64,000 bases of DNA from Romboutsia_E sp900604535 (GCF_900604535.1 NZ_UWOT01000006.1:1-64000), one strand, 5' to 3'; shown: positions 52,862-62,475, numbered from the stretch's first letter. Notes: generated by a model not told the origin, from the letters alone. Numbers and translations: made by a program.

Positions 52862-52908
52862 TTTATGTTTTATCCATATTCCTACTAGGAATATGGATAA
52901 AACATAAA
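52862..52908. repeat. 22-bp perfect inverted repeat
   Basis: Arms at 52862-52883 and 52887-52908 are exact complements with a 3-nt loop (ACT). No T-run follows on either strand. It sits between the HesB-like gene and the AraC remnant; perhaps a terminator without a U-tract or a small MITE-like element. Confidence 0.7.
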
Positions 52909-52957
52909 AAGTTGTACATATATTGATAAGTTAATAAATATTTATACAACTTTTTAT
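52905..52957 (+). terminator. Probable terminator between convergent genes
   Basis: AAAAAGTTGTA and TACAACTTTTT pair across a longer loop with an internal T-run, following the 22-bp repeat. Confidence 0.5.
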
Positions 52958-52963
52958 ACTTTG

Positions 52964-53428
52964 CTATATTATTTTAATTGAAATATTTTTTGCATAATGT
53001 TCATTTATATATTTAATAGACTTAAATTCATTTTCATTAATTATCATTTCATAACAATACATGAATAAATTATTTATAGAAGAAGAGCTTTTCTTTTTTT
53101 GAGACTCACTAAAAAATAGATGCTTTATTGATTTCCACTTATCATCAAATATAATCTCTTTACCTCCATCTATTTTATTCATATCACATTTTTTTAGATA
53201 ATTAGTCGGTATATCAAGAACTAAAAATTCATTAATTTTATTAGCATTAAACAAGTGTTCACAATTTGGAGGAAGAAAAAATATAGATTCATTTCCTATA
53301 CTTAAGAATTTTTAGTTAGTTTCTATATTAATATTTCCGTTAATAGGTAAAATCAACTGTCCATATGGATGAGTGTGCACTTTGTTATTATCTTGATATA
53401 TTCTACGTTCACATATTATACTATTCAA
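52964..53428 (-). pseudogene. AraC-family regulator remnant
   Basis: From a TTG at 53428 (GGAG upstream) the frame reads a cupin-type N-domain (CERRIYQDNNKVHTHPYGQLILPINGNI) and meets a TAA at 53312-53314. It then continues in the same frame (FLSIGNESIFFLPPNCEHLFNANKINEFLVLD). The last part, SIKYINEHYAKNISIKII, is the first helix of an AraC DNA-binding domain, which then stops at 52964. The two HTH motifs are missing. One nonsense codon plus a 3' truncation make it non-functional. Confidence 0.7.
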
Positions 53429-53512
53429 AAGTAAATTTCACTCCATATGTTATATTTATTTATAAAGTATATAATATTATACTTTATCTTACAAACTCAT
53501 TAAATGAAAATT

Positions 53513-53561
53513 GATATAAAAAAGAACTAAGTATTCTAACTACCTAGTTCTTTTTTATATC
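53513..53561. terminator. Terminator after the rubrerythrin gene
   Basis: GATATAAAAAAGAACTA pairs with TAGTTCTTTTTTATATC with T-runs on both strands. Confidence 0.85.
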
Positions 53562-53625
53562 AATCTCAAGTTAAATATTTAAAATAGTTATAAATTTATG
53601 TATTTTATTTCAAAGTCACTATTTT

Positions 53626-54219
53626 CTAGTTTTCAAAAGGTGATTTTGAATATAATATAAAATATCCTTGTGGATGTTGACATACAGGACATGATTTAGG
53701 TGCTTCTTTACTAGTATGAATATGACCACAATTTAAACAAATCCATTGCTCTTCTTTATCACTTTTAAATAATGTTCCACTTTCAATCTTTTGGGCAAAA
53801 TCCCCAAACCTATCTCCATGAGTTTTTTCAATTTGAGATATTTGCTCAAAGCTATTAGCAACAGCTATAAAACCTTCTTCTCTAGCTGTATTTGCGAAGT
53901 TTTTATAAATCTCTTCATATTCTTGATATTCATCATGTTGAGCAGCTCTTAGTGTCTGAACTATATTATCAAAAACCTCTACAGGATACCCTCCATCTAT
54001 GTGTATAGTTCCTCCAGAAAGTTCCTTAAGATGGTTAAAAAATACTTTTGCATGTGCCCTTTCTTGATCTGCAGTATATAAAAATGCCTGCTCTATTAAA
54101 GTTAATTTATCTTGTTTAGCTTGTGATGCTCCAAAAGTGTATCTATTTCTAGCTTGACTTTCTCCTGCAAAAGCTCTCATTAAATTAACTTTTGTAATGC
54201 TATCTTTTAATAAGTTCAT
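53626..54219 (-). CDS. rbr: Rubrerythrin
   Basis: 197-aa peroxide reductase of anaerobes. The N-terminal ferritin-like diiron domain has GESQARNRYT, ADQERAHAKVF and the second Glu-x-x-His in QISQIEKTHGDRF. The C-terminal rubredoxin domain has CLNCG (about 160) and CPVC (about 177). The length is typical. AGGAGG precedes the ATG. It adds to the oxidative-stress set (tpx, bcp). Confidence 0.96.
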   Translation of the reverse strand: MNLLKDSITKVNLMRAFAGESQARNRYTFGASQAKQDKLTLIEQAFLYTADQERAHAKVFFNHLKELSGGTIHIDGGYPVEVFDNIVQTLRAAQHDEYQEYEEIYKNFANTAREEGFIAVANSFEQISQIEKTHGDRFGDFAQKIESGTLFKSDKEEQWICLNCGHIHTSKEAPKSCPVCQHPQGYFILYSKSPFEN

Positions 54220-54312
54220 TTTATTTCCTCCTATTTATGGTAAATTCTTTTATTATTATCTCCTATAACCCTTTGAATTTATTCATTTTTAAATAAAAGG
54301 AAGTATACTATA

Positions 54313-55283
54313 TTATTCTATACATTCAATTAATTCATAACATCGTTCTTTTGTTAAACTACATAACATTTCATTAACTTCTATATAACTTAAATTATCT
54401 TCTAAATCACTATGTTCTATATTTAACTTTTCTTCTTTTTCACTAATCCATTTTATTTTTTCATCTTTTAAAATTTTTATTTTTTCACTAGGTAAATATA
54501 TTTCTAAATCATTATATATTTCATTTAAAACTAAGTCATATTTTTGATATAATGAATATAATATATCTCCATACTCTTTACTACTTAGCCCACTGTTAAA
54601 TTTTTCTAAAGCACTTTCTTCTTCATTACTTATTATATAAATTCTATTTAAATATTCTTCTTTTATATATTCTAGATTATTTCTTTTTTACATTCCTCTA
54701 TATATTCTTCTATAGGAATTAAAATATCAAAATTATCTTCATTTGAATAATATACTTCTTTTGTTATACTATCTATACAAAATCTAAAATCTATATCTTC
54801 ATCTGAATTAATTATATATACACAATAATATTTTGATCCATTTAATTCTATAATACTATTAAGTCCAGATTCATCCGTTCCTATATTAAAATAGGTAGTA
54901 TCCATTATATTACTTAACTTTTGTTTACAAATTTCTAACGCTTCTTCTTGTGATATATGTGTATCTTTAATTTGTTCAATTCTTTGTGTGCTTACTAAAT
55001 TAGTTATATGTTGAGAATTTTTTTGATTTTGTTCTTCTTGGCTACTCTCTTCTATAAATTGACTCTTTTGACTATTACTAATATTATCTTCTGATGTTTT
55101 CATATATTCTATAATTTTTAATATAGTAAATGTCATACTTAATATTGTAATTATAAGTATTATTATTATAGCTTTTAACATATACTCATTTTTATTTATC
55201 ATTGTATAATTTATATCTTGTCCGCAATTATTACAGTATTTAGCATCTTCATCTAATCTATTTTTACAAGTTGTGCATCTCAT
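54313..55283 (-). pseudogene. Zinc-ribbon membrane protein with LprI/DUF1311-like domain, frameshifted
   Basis: From the ATG at 55283 the frame reads an N-terminal zinc ribbon (CTTCKNRLDEDAKYCNNCG), a membrane helix (IIIILIITILSMTFTIL), a Ser/Gln linker, and a PepSY-like region, stopping at 54672. From there another frame is open to 54313 without its own start (YIKEEYLNRIYIISNEEESALE...). That part has the DUF1311/LprI pattern YDLVLNEIYNDLEIYLPSEKIKILKDEKIKWISEKEEK. Adding one A to the run at 54684-54689 joins them into about 320 residues. The DUF1311 match is by pattern. Confidence 0.65.
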
Positions 55284-55427
55284 ATTTTATTTATCCCCCC
55301 TTTTATAAATTATAGTATATTTTACTATATATTTACTTAATTATTATATTATTTTTACCTAAAATAATATAAATTCTATACTGTCATACATTTCTAATTC
55401 TTATTCTATGAAATTTATTTAAAGTTA

Positions 55428-55473
55428 TAAAAAAGTGTAGTTAAGATTGTGTTCTCACAAGCTTAACTACACT
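55428..55473 (-). terminator. Terminator after the GNAT gene
   Basis: AGTGTAGTTAAG and CTTAACTACACT pair; on the minus strand they are followed by TTTTTT. Confidence 0.75.
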
Positions 55474-55536
55474 CATAACAATAGTATCCGACTTCTATTT
55501 AACTATGAATAAATTAAATTTTATTATTTCTTTATA

Positions 55537-56046
55537 TTATATACTTAGAATCTTCTCAAAAGCTATTCTTTTACTTCCATCGTCTAAAAGTACCAATCCA
55601 CAATACTTAAATCTATTTTTATTAAGTGATCTTTGCATTGATATATTTTCCTCATGTGTATCTATCCTTATACTATTAATTCCTTTGTCTAAACAAATTT
55701 TCTCTACATATCTAATAATTTCAGATAATAAACCTAATCCTTTATAGGCATTATCTACTGCTACTCTATGAATAACAGCATAATCGTCATTACTTAACCA
55801 CTCACCATCATAAATAGAATCATATGTACTTTCTCCATCAAAAGAAATAGCTGCTGTAGCTACAATTTCATTATCTTTTAATAATACATAACTATATTCA
55901 TTTTCAATATCATTATTTATAGTTTCAATATTAGGATAGTTGTTTTGCCATTGATCTATCCCTTGTTCTTTAAAATAAACTTGAGCTTGATTGATAATAT
56001 TCATTATACCAAACACATCTTCATTAATTGCTCTCCTAAACTTCAT
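55537..56046 (-). CDS. GNAT-family N-acetyltransferase
   Basis: 169 aa. N-terminal FRRAINEDVFGIMNII, then VIHRVAVDNAYKGLGLLSEIIRYVEKICLDKGINSIRIDTHEEN, where the acetyl-CoA loop R/Q-x-x-G-x-G/A appears as YKGLGL. NKNRFKYCG is the C-terminal strand. The substrate is unknown. AAGGAG precedes the ATG. Confidence 0.88.
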   Translation of the reverse strand: MKFRRAINEDVFGIMNIINQAQVYFKEQGIDQWQNNYPNIETINNDIENEYSYVLLKDNEIVATAAISFDGESTYDSIYDGEWLSNDDYAVIHRVAVDNAYKGLGLLSEIIRYVEKICLDKGINSIRIDTHEENISMQRSLNKNRFKYCGLVLLDDGSKRIAFEKILSI

Positions 56047-56126
56047 ACTAATTCTCCTTTTTAATATATCTTAATAAATATATATACTCTTCAATAGATA
56101 TACCATAATATCTATTTTTAATCAAT

Positions 56127-56165
56127 AAAAAGAGAATCTATATCTTAATATAGATTCTCTTTTTA
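56127..56165. terminator. Terminator after the amidase gene
   Basis: AAAAAGAGAATCTATA and TATAGATTCTCTTTTT pair perfectly. Confidence 0.82.
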
Positions 56166-56189
56166 TTACTTATATACTACAAATTTATA

Positions 56190-57023
56190 TTACATATTAA
56201 ACAATTTTTTCCAGCTGTCAGGGCCAAAAAGTCCATCTATAGCTAATCCATTATTTTTTTGATATTCTTTTATTCTAGCAATAGTTTTAGGTCCACAACT
56301 TCCATCTATATCTAAATCTCCTAAAGCTTCTTGTAATAAAGATACAAGAGTTCCTTTCGTTATATATCCTTTTCCTACAACTCTATTTTTTACGGCTGCA
56401 TAAGTTTTCGGACCTACATAACCATCAACATTTAGTTTTGCACTATAAGCATTGTTTAAATAAGTTTGTAACTCTTTAACCCAATCAGATTTTGTATTAG
56501 GTGAGATATGAATTATGTTACCATTATCATCATCTGAAGTACTTCTATTCATTTTATTTTTAACATCATTTTTAAACTTAATCCAAGCATTTGGATTATC
56601 TACAAACCATTTTGGACAAATTTTTCTTGTTATATCATAATGTCTAATCATATCATCAGTTGGGTCTAGATTATATTTTTCACATAAATAAGCACCTAAT
56701 TCTACCATTGAGTTATAAGTAGCATCATTATAATGCCCATCACTTGTAGGATGGCAACATTCTATACCTATACTATAGCTATTTGCACTATTAGTTGTGT
56801 AAGCTATCTCATCATCTGGAACTATATAAAGTATTTCTCCTTTTAATCCTAGTATATAGTGAGAACTAGCATATACCTTACTATTTTGAAAATAATTTCT
56901 ATTAGCTGATGCGCTACTTCCAGGATTTGCAACATAGTGCCATGCTATTTTTGTAGTTTTACTTCTCTTAGTCCCTGGTCTTGAATATTTATTTATAGTT
57001 AAAAAATTAGTTGTTATATTCAA
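56190..57023 (-). CDS. Endolysin-like N-acetylmuramoyl-L-alanine amidase
   Basis: 277 aa with a TTG start (TATGGAGG 8 nt upstream). An Amidase_2/PGRP domain (about 1-150) shows the zinc ligands His29 in AWHYVANPG, His in IRHYDIT and the Lys-Cys of KICPKWF. Two peptidoglycan-binding repeats fill the rest (LNVDGYVGPKTYAAVK; LAIDGLFGPDSWKKL, plus IDGSCGPKTIARIK). No signal peptide is present, as in phage lysins. It stands alone with no holin, so it may be a domesticated lysin or an autolysin released at mother-cell lysis. Confidence 0.9.
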   Translation of the reverse strand: MNITTNFLTINKYSRPGTKRSKTTKIAWHYVANPGSSASANRNYFQNSKVYASSHYILGLKGEILYIVPDDEIAYTTNSANSYSIGIECCHPTSDGHYNDATYNSMVELGAYLCEKYNLDPTDDMIRHYDITRKICPKWFVDNPNAWIKFKNDVKNKMNRSTSDDDNGNIIHISPNTKSDWVKELQTYLNNAYSAKLNVDGYVGPKTYAAVKNRVVGKGYITKGTLVSLLQEALGDLDIDGSCGPKTIARIKEYQKNNGLAIDGLFGPDSWKKLFNM

Positions 57024-57215
57024 ATATTTATACCTCCATATATTTGGTATTATTTCTATAAGTTTTAATTAAAGGTAGCAAAATTAGGCATATTTGAGCC
57101 TATTATAATATATGAAAATCATTTTTCTAATGATACTTTTATTATAAGTTTTATTCATTATATTTTATTAACATAATTACATCTACTAGGAGTTTATATT
57201 TTAGGAATGTTTAAA

Positions 57216-57263
57216 ATAAAAAAGTCATGATTTTATTAATTTTAAATCATAACTTTTTTATTT
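57216..57263. terminator. Terminator after the AI-2E family gene
   Basis: AAATAAAAAAGT.ATGATTT pairs with AAATCAT.ACTTTTTTATTT. Confidence 0.7.
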
Positions 57264-57268
57264 TATAA

Positions 57269-58381
57269 CTACTTTTTATGCTTAATTCTCTTATTTACAT
57301 AATCTCCAAATAACTCATAAATAACACTTACAAGAGGCATGCCTATTATCATACCTATAACTCCAAATAAATTTCCTCCAACTATAATTGCAAATAATAT
57401 CCATAACGAAGGAAGTCCTAAAGAATTACCAACAACTATTGGATATACAAATTTTCCATCTAACTGCTGAATACTTATGATAAGTACTAAAAATAATATA
57501 ACTGCTGAAGGCTTTACCATAAGTATAATAAATGCTGATATCAAAATACCTACATATGTACCAAATATGGGTATAAAATTAAGTATAGGTATCATTATGC
57601 TTATAAGTAATGCATACGGTATTTTTACAAATGAAAATACTATAAAAAATATAGTTCCAAGAATTAATCCATCTGTAGATTGACCTAAAATAAATTTAGA
57701 GAATTTACGATTAGCTAACTTTAAAATATACATAATTTTCTCACATACTTTTTCACTAAAAAATGCATATATAACTTTTTTGAATTGTAATGCAAGGGTA
57801 TCTTTAGTAAGCAATATATACATAGCTATTATTATTCCTAAGAAAAAATTAATAAACAAATTTGTAATACCAAGTGTAAAGTTAAATAAATTCGATATAA
57901 ACATATTCATTAAGTTACCAATATAAGACATCGACTTCTGAACCATTGAAGGAATATCTATCTTAATATCATTAAATATATTTAATTTATCTGATTTTTC
58001 CATTATAAAACTTTGAACTGAACTTATATAATCTGGTATGCTATTAGTTAAAGTAGTTACACTCTCTATAAGTTGAGGCGCTATATAATTTATAAACGCA
58101 GCTATTACCAGACAAATTAATATTAAAGTTAATGCCAACGCTATTGTTCTTGATAAATTTTCATATTTCTTATGACTTTTCAGAAGTGGTTTTACTAATT
58201 TTTCTTCTATAATTTTCATTGGTATATTTATTAAAAATGCGATTACTCCACCGATTATAAATGGTTTAAATGCAATTATTATCCTACTTATTATACTTGG
58301 TACAAGCGCTGGCTTTATAATAAACAAGAGAAATATCATTATATATGTAGCTAATAAAAATTGATTTTTTAATTTAATCAT
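57269..58381 (-). CDS. AI-2E/PerM-family transporter
   Basis: 370 aa, eight or so membrane helices. GGVIAFLINIPMKIIEEKL (about 42-60), the long amphipathic domain 110-160 and the conserved GTIFFIVFSFVKIPYALLISIMIPILNFIPIFGTYVG followed by VVGNSLGLPSLWILFAIIVGGNLFG are typical of the family. Members export varied small ions or molecules; an AI-2 role is not implied. AGGAGG precedes the ATG. Confidence 0.9.
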   Translation of the reverse strand: MIKLKNQFLLATYIMIFLLFIIKPALVPSIISRIIIAFKPFIIGGVIAFLINIPMKIIEEKLVKPLLKSHKKYENLSRTIALALTLILICLVIAAFINYIAPQLIESVTTLTNSIPDYISSVQSFIMEKSDKLNIFNDIKIDIPSMVQKSMSYIGNLMNMFISNLFNFTLGITNLFINFFLGIIIAMYILLTKDTLALQFKKVIYAFFSEKVCEKIMYILKLANRKFSKFILGQSTDGLILGTIFFIVFSFVKIPYALLISIMIPILNFIPIFGTYVGILISAFIILMVKPSAVILFLVLIISIQQLDGKFVYPIVVGNSLGLPSLWILFAIIVGGNLFGVIGMIIGMPLVSVIYELFGDYVNKRIKHKK

Positions 58382-58540
58382 TATTTCCTCCTATAATCCA
58401 TACTTCTTACATTATTTATATTCTTCCTATTTTGTAATAAATTATATATTATTTAAATTCTTTTAAATTAAATTCTCTGTACACTGTATATCAAGAAAGC
58501 TTTAGCACAGTATGTTACTTATCTATTAAATTTGTATTAA

Positions 58541-58572
58541 AAAATGGTGAATTTATTATAAATTCACCATTT
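58541..58572. terminator. Terminator after the hydratase gene
   Basis: AAATGGTGAATTT pairs with AAATTCACCATTT, 13 bp perfect with a 5-nt loop. Confidence 0.8.
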
Positions 58573-58592
58573 CAATAACTTCCATATCAAGA

Positions 58593-60911
58593 TTAAATAT
58601 GCTGTGCCTTAACTGTATCTAAGTTACGACTTCTATTGTAATTTATTAGAGATCCTGCCTTAATTATTTCTCTTTCTTCATATGTCATATTAGATATATA
58701 TAAGTTTATTTCTTTTACTTCATTTCCTATTACATAAGCCTTTATATTCTCCATATCTTTATCTAGTAATTGCCTTATGTTAGGAACAAATATATAATCC
58801 CCTATATTAAACTCTGGTTCTTCATTAGTTTGAAATGGTATCATTCCCCAATTTATAACATTAGATCTATAACGCTTAGTTGCATATTCTTTACAAATAT
58901 TAGCGAGCCCACCTATAACTCTTTGACAACTTGCTGCTTGCTCACGAGCTGAACCATCACCTGGTTTGTTACAGTAAATAACGCTTCCTATTTCTATATC
59001 TTCAATATTTATATTACTGAAATTATCTATTGATTTTATCTTCTTATAAGCTTCAGCCAAATCAAAATCCTTTTCTATAGGATTTCCGCCATTTATTCTA
59101 TACTTTTCTACTTCATATATTTCTTTTGCTCTTGGTACATACCTCTCATCTCTTCTTGATAGTGTAAACTCTGCTAGACCTAGGGGATTAGACCTAAATG
59201 CAGATGTCTCTCCTGAGGGTATTAACTCATCCGTAGTTGTTACTTCATCCATTATTTTAGAACAAACTTTTAATAATATATTGTCTGTAAGTTTACTCAT
59301 TTTAGGCCAATCTTTTATATTAGGACCATATACTAACTTAGCTTCTTTATTAGGTTTACTGTATCCATCATAAACTCTATTTAGATATGATATTTGATTA
59401 AATTCATAACTATAATTATCTAAGTAATCTATATCAAAATCAGTAGCTGGTGTTAATATTCTTCCATTAGCTGCAGTTGACGCTATACTTCTTGCATCCA
59501 TTAATGCAACATATGATAACTGATTGTTTCCTGGCTTTGAACCTTCTCGATTTGGAAAATTTCTTGTTGTGTGTCTTATACTAAATGACCCATTCGCTGG
59601 AGTATCCCCGGCTCCAAAACAAGGTCCACAGAAAGCAGTTTTTATTATTACCCCTGAATTTATAAGTTCTATTGCAGCTCCACTTTTGATAAGCTCTGAC
59701 ATAATAGGTTGCGATGATGGATATATTGATAAAGAAAATTCTCCATTTCCGCAACTTTTATTCTTTATTATTTTTGAAGCTTCCATTATATTACTATATG
59801 TTCCACCAGCACAACCTGCAATTATTCCTTGATCTACTCTTAACTTACCATCTACTATTTTATCTTTTAAATTAAATTCAATTTCTTGGTTATCAAATAA
59901 TTTATTTGCTTCTTCTTCTATTTCTTTTAATACTGTTTTTAAATTATTATTTAAGTAGTCTATTTCATAAACATTACTCGGATGAAATGGTAATGCTATC
60001 ATTGGTTTTATAATACTTAAATCTACGTATATCATTCCATCATAATAAGCTACTTCATCTGGATTTAACTCAGCATAATCTTCTTCTCTATTATGAACTT
60101 TTAAGTACATTCTAACCTCTTCATCGGTTCTCCATATAGAAGTTAAACAAGTAGTTTCTGTTGTCATAACATCTATTCCATTTCTAAAATCAACAGAAAG
60201 ATTAGATATTCCAGGACCTACAAATTCCATTACTTTATTTTTAACATATCCACTTTTAAATACTTTACCTATTATAGCTAAAGCTATATCTTGTGGACCT
60301 ACACCTTTTTGTGGCTTTCCAGTTAAGTATACCCCTACTACTTCTGGGTAACTAATATCGTAAGTACTACATAGTAATTGCTTAACTAGCTCCCCACCAC
60401 CTTCTCCAATAGCCATAGTTCCAAGCGCTCCATAACGAGTATGGCTATCAGAACCTAAAATCATTTTCCCACATCCTGCCATCATTTCTCTCATATATTG
60501 ATGAATAACAGATATATGAGGAGGAACATATATTCCTCCATATTTTTTAGCTGCTGATAGTCCAAACATGTGATCATCTTCATTTATTGTCCCCCCTACT
60601 GCACATAATGAGTTGTGACAGTTAGTAAGTACATATGGTATTGGAAATTTCCTCATCCCTGATGCCTTAGCTGTCTGAATTATACCAACAAAAGTTATAT
60701 CATGTGATGCCATAGCATCAAATTTAATCTTAAGTCTATCCATGTTATCTGAAATATTATGATTACTTAAAATTGAATATGTTATAGTACCTTTTTTAGC
60801 TTCATATTTTTTTAAATTTAATTTAAGCGAATTTACTTTTTCTGTATCTTCTTCTGATACTATCTCCATACCCTTAAGCAAATACGCTCCTTTCTTATAT
60901 ACAGATATCAT
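58593..60911 (-). CDS. Aconitase-family hydratase (YbhJ-like)
   Basis: 772 aa. Closest in layout to the YbhJ-type hydratases rather than to AcnA/AcnB. The [4Fe-4S] Cys are suggested by GIIAGCAGGTYSN (about 388) and AFCGPCFGAGDTPANG (about 453-468), with ILGSDSHTRYGALG near 152-165. The swivel domain carries the GDGSAREQAAS loop (about 658-668). It probably dehydrates or hydrates a tricarboxylic or hydroxyacid substrate that is not known. It stands alone; no other TCA gene is near. Confidence 0.85.
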   Translation of the reverse strand: MISVYKKGAYLLKGMEIVSEEDTEKVNSLKLNLKKYEAKKGTITYSILSNHNISDNMDRLKIKFDAMASHDITFVGIIQTAKASGMRKFPIPYVLTNCHNSLCAVGGTINEDDHMFGLSAAKKYGGIYVPPHISVIHQYMREMMAGCGKMILGSDSHTRYGALGTMAIGEGGGELVKQLLCSTYDISYPEVVGVYLTGKPQKGVGPQDIALAIIGKVFKSGYVKNKVMEFVGPGISNLSVDFRNGIDVMTTETTCLTSIWRTDEEVRMYLKVHNREEDYAELNPDEVAYYDGMIYVDLSIIKPMIALPFHPSNVYEIDYLNNNLKTVLKEIEEEANKLFDNQEIEFNLKDKIVDGKLRVDQGIIAGCAGGTYSNIMEASKIIKNKSCGNGEFSLSIYPSSQPIMSELIKSGAAIELINSGVIIKTAFCGPCFGAGDTPANGSFSIRHTTRNFPNREGSKPGNNQLSYVALMDARSIASTAANGRILTPATDFDIDYLDNYSYEFNQISYLNRVYDGYSKPNKEAKLVYGPNIKDWPKMSKLTDNILLKVCSKIMDEVTTTDELIPSGETSAFRSNPLGLAEFTLSRRDERYVPRAKEIYEVEKYRINGGNPIEKDFDLAEAYKKIKSIDNFSNINIEDIEIGSVIYCNKPGDGSAREQAASCQRVIGGLANICKEYATKRYRSNVINWGMIPFQTNEEPEFNIGDYIFVPNIRQLLDKDMENIKAYVIGNEVKEINLYISNMTYEEREIIKAGSLINYNRSRNLDTVKAQHI

Positions 60912-61239
60912 ATATATTATTTCCCCCTTTTAATATAAATTCTATATGCCAATTATATAAGTTTTAATACATTAACTCTTTAACTGATAGACTTATCATT
61001 TTCTTTATATTATAGTACATTTTTACTTTTATTCTTGAAATTACCTTTTATCTATAAATTTATTAATAAATTTTATAAATTAAAAATTAAAAATTATGTT
61101 TATAATGAATATGTATTTGTTATATATAAAGCTTTTTAAATAATAAAATTAAACCTAGCTTATATTTAAAATATAAGTTAGGTTTAATTTATTTTAATCT
61201 AAGAAACTAGATTCTTAGATTAATCTATTTTCATACTAT
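60912..61239. other. Intergenic region between coat gene and hydratase
   Basis: No gene seen. The minus strand has TATAAT at 61009-61014, a likely -10 for the hydratase, with no strong -35. The right half carries two hairpins downstream of the coat gene. Confidence 0.5.
61146..61190. terminator. Terminator after the first coat gene
   Basis: AAATTAAACCTAGCTTATAT pairs with ATATAAGTTAGGTTTAATTT (one mismatch). A second small hairpin AATCTAAGAA...TTCTTAGATT lies at 61197-61222. Confidence 0.7.
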
Positions 61240-61695
61240 CTATTTCCATGCTTTATCTTTTTTACAAGGATACATATCTTTCCATTTTGATTTATCATCA
61301 TCTTTATCCATAGGCTTACATCCACAATCAAATTCAGGTTTTTGTCCATGTTCTTTTTCACAGCCTTTTACTGTAGTTGATCCTAAATATTCGCATCCTT
61401 CATATACTGTTTCTTGACTATAGTGATATATATTCACATCTCTATAATAGTCTTTTACATGGTTGCATTCTTTAACATAATAATTGTTATATCTAGTGTA
61501 GTAATTTTCATAATAATTATCTTTTCTTATATTACATTCTTTACCTTGTATTTCTCTATATTTTTTATATCTTTTTACATCATTATAATTACATTCATGT
61601 TCATCATGTTTATATCCTTTTTCTTCATAATCATTATATCTATAATCCTTATTTTTATACTCTTTATAATTATCTCTATCGCAACAATAACCCAT
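61240..61695 (-). CDS. CotD-like Tyr/Lys/Asp-rich spore coat protein (copy 1)
   Basis: 151 aa, very rich in Tyr, Lys, Asp and Cys (KDNYYENYYTRYNNYY). The middle ECNHVKDYYRDVNIYHYSQETVYEGCEYLGSTTVKGCE resembles the CotD-type coat pattern with a trailing CxC-like end (FDCGCKPMDKDDDKSKWKDMYPCKK). Coat function is inferred from composition and from a sigma-K-like promoter at 61754-61782. A tandem paralogue lies directly upstream on the same strand. GGAGG precedes the ATG. Confidence 0.75.
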   Translation of the reverse strand: MGYCCDRDNYKEYKNKDYRYNDYEEKGYKHDEHECNYNDVKRYKKYREIQGKECNIRKDNYYENYYTRYNNYYVKECNHVKDYYRDVNIYHYSQETVYEGCEYLGSTTVKGCEKEHGQKPEFDCGCKPMDKDDDKSKWKDMYPCKKDKAWK

Positions 61696-61753
61696 TGTCT
61701 TACCTCCATAATAATAATAATATATATTTGATAGCTTTTAACTTCTATCCATA

Positions 61754-61782
61754 TATAATATGACTTTATTATAAATATTGTT
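61754..61782 (-). promoter_or_regulatory. Sigma-K-like promoter of coat copy 1
   Basis: On the minus strand AACA, 16 nt, CATATTATA: matches the mother-cell late consensus (ACA-N16-CATANNNTA). The start region is followed by a small GATAG...CTATC hairpin shared with copy 2. Confidence 0.6.
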
Positions 61783-61908
61783 AATATATTTTTCATTTTT
61801 TTACTTTTTTAGACATGTATAGATTTAAATATTCAACTCAAACTTATATTTAGCTTATATGTTTAGGATGAACATATTCAATCTATGAAACTAGATTTTT
61901 ATTTTAAT

Positions 61909-62475
61909 CTACTTCCATGCTCCACCTTTTTTGCAAGGACACATATCTTTCCATTTTAATTTATCATCATCTTTATCCATAGGTCTATATCCACAATCAA
62001 ATTCATCTTTTTGTCCATATTCTTTTTCAAATTTTGGACCAAAGTCTTGTTCATATTTTTCTCCATATCCTTTTTCAAATTTTGGACCGAAGTCTTGTCC
62101 ATCTTTTTGTCCATATCCTTTTTCACAATCTTTTACTGTAGTTGATCCTAAATATTCACATCCTTCATATATTGTTTCTTGACTATAATGATATATATTT
62201 ACATCTCTATAATAATCTTTTACATGATTACATTCTTTTGTATAATAGTTATTATATCTAGTATAGTAATTATCATAATAATTATCTTTTCTCATATTAC
62301 ATTTTTTACCTTGTACTTCTTTATAATTTTTATATCTTTTTACATCATTATAATTGCATTCATGTTCTCCATGTTTATATCCTTTTTCTTCATAATCATC
62401 ATATTTATATCCATAATCTCTATTTCTATCATTTTTATACTCTTTATAATTATCTCTATCGCTATAATAAGCCAT
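61909..62475 (-). CDS. CotD-like Tyr/Lys/Asp-rich spore coat protein (copy 2, with internal repeat)
   Basis: 188 aa, clearly paralogous to copy 1 over its first 115 residues and its last 30 (PMDKDDDKLKWKDMCPCKK). It has an insert made of a tandem 17-residue unit (EKGYGQKDGQDFGPKF, then EKGYGEKYEQDFGPKF), so the C-terminal region grew by repeat expansion. GGAGG precedes the ATG. A sigma-K-like promoter at 62522-62550 has the same spacing as copy 1. Probably cross-linked through Tyr/Lys/Cys in the coat (inference). Confidence 0.75.
   Translation of the reverse strand: MAYYSDRDNYKEYKNDRNRDYGYKYDDYEEKGYKHGEHECNYNDVKRYKNYKEVQGKKCNMRKDNYYDNYYTRYNNYYTKECNHVKDYYRDVNIYHYSQETIYEGCEYLGSTTVKDCEKGYGQKDGQDFGPKFEKGYGEKYEQDFGPKFEKEYGQKDEFDCGYRPMDKDDDKLKWKDMCPCKKGGAWK
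62007..62110. repeat. Tandem 51-nt coding repeat inside coat copy 2
   Basis: Two adjacent 51-nt units (TTTTTCAAATTTTGGACC..., AAGTCTTGTTC/TCC) encode the 17-residue repeat. Copy 1 lacks it. Confidence 0.7.
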
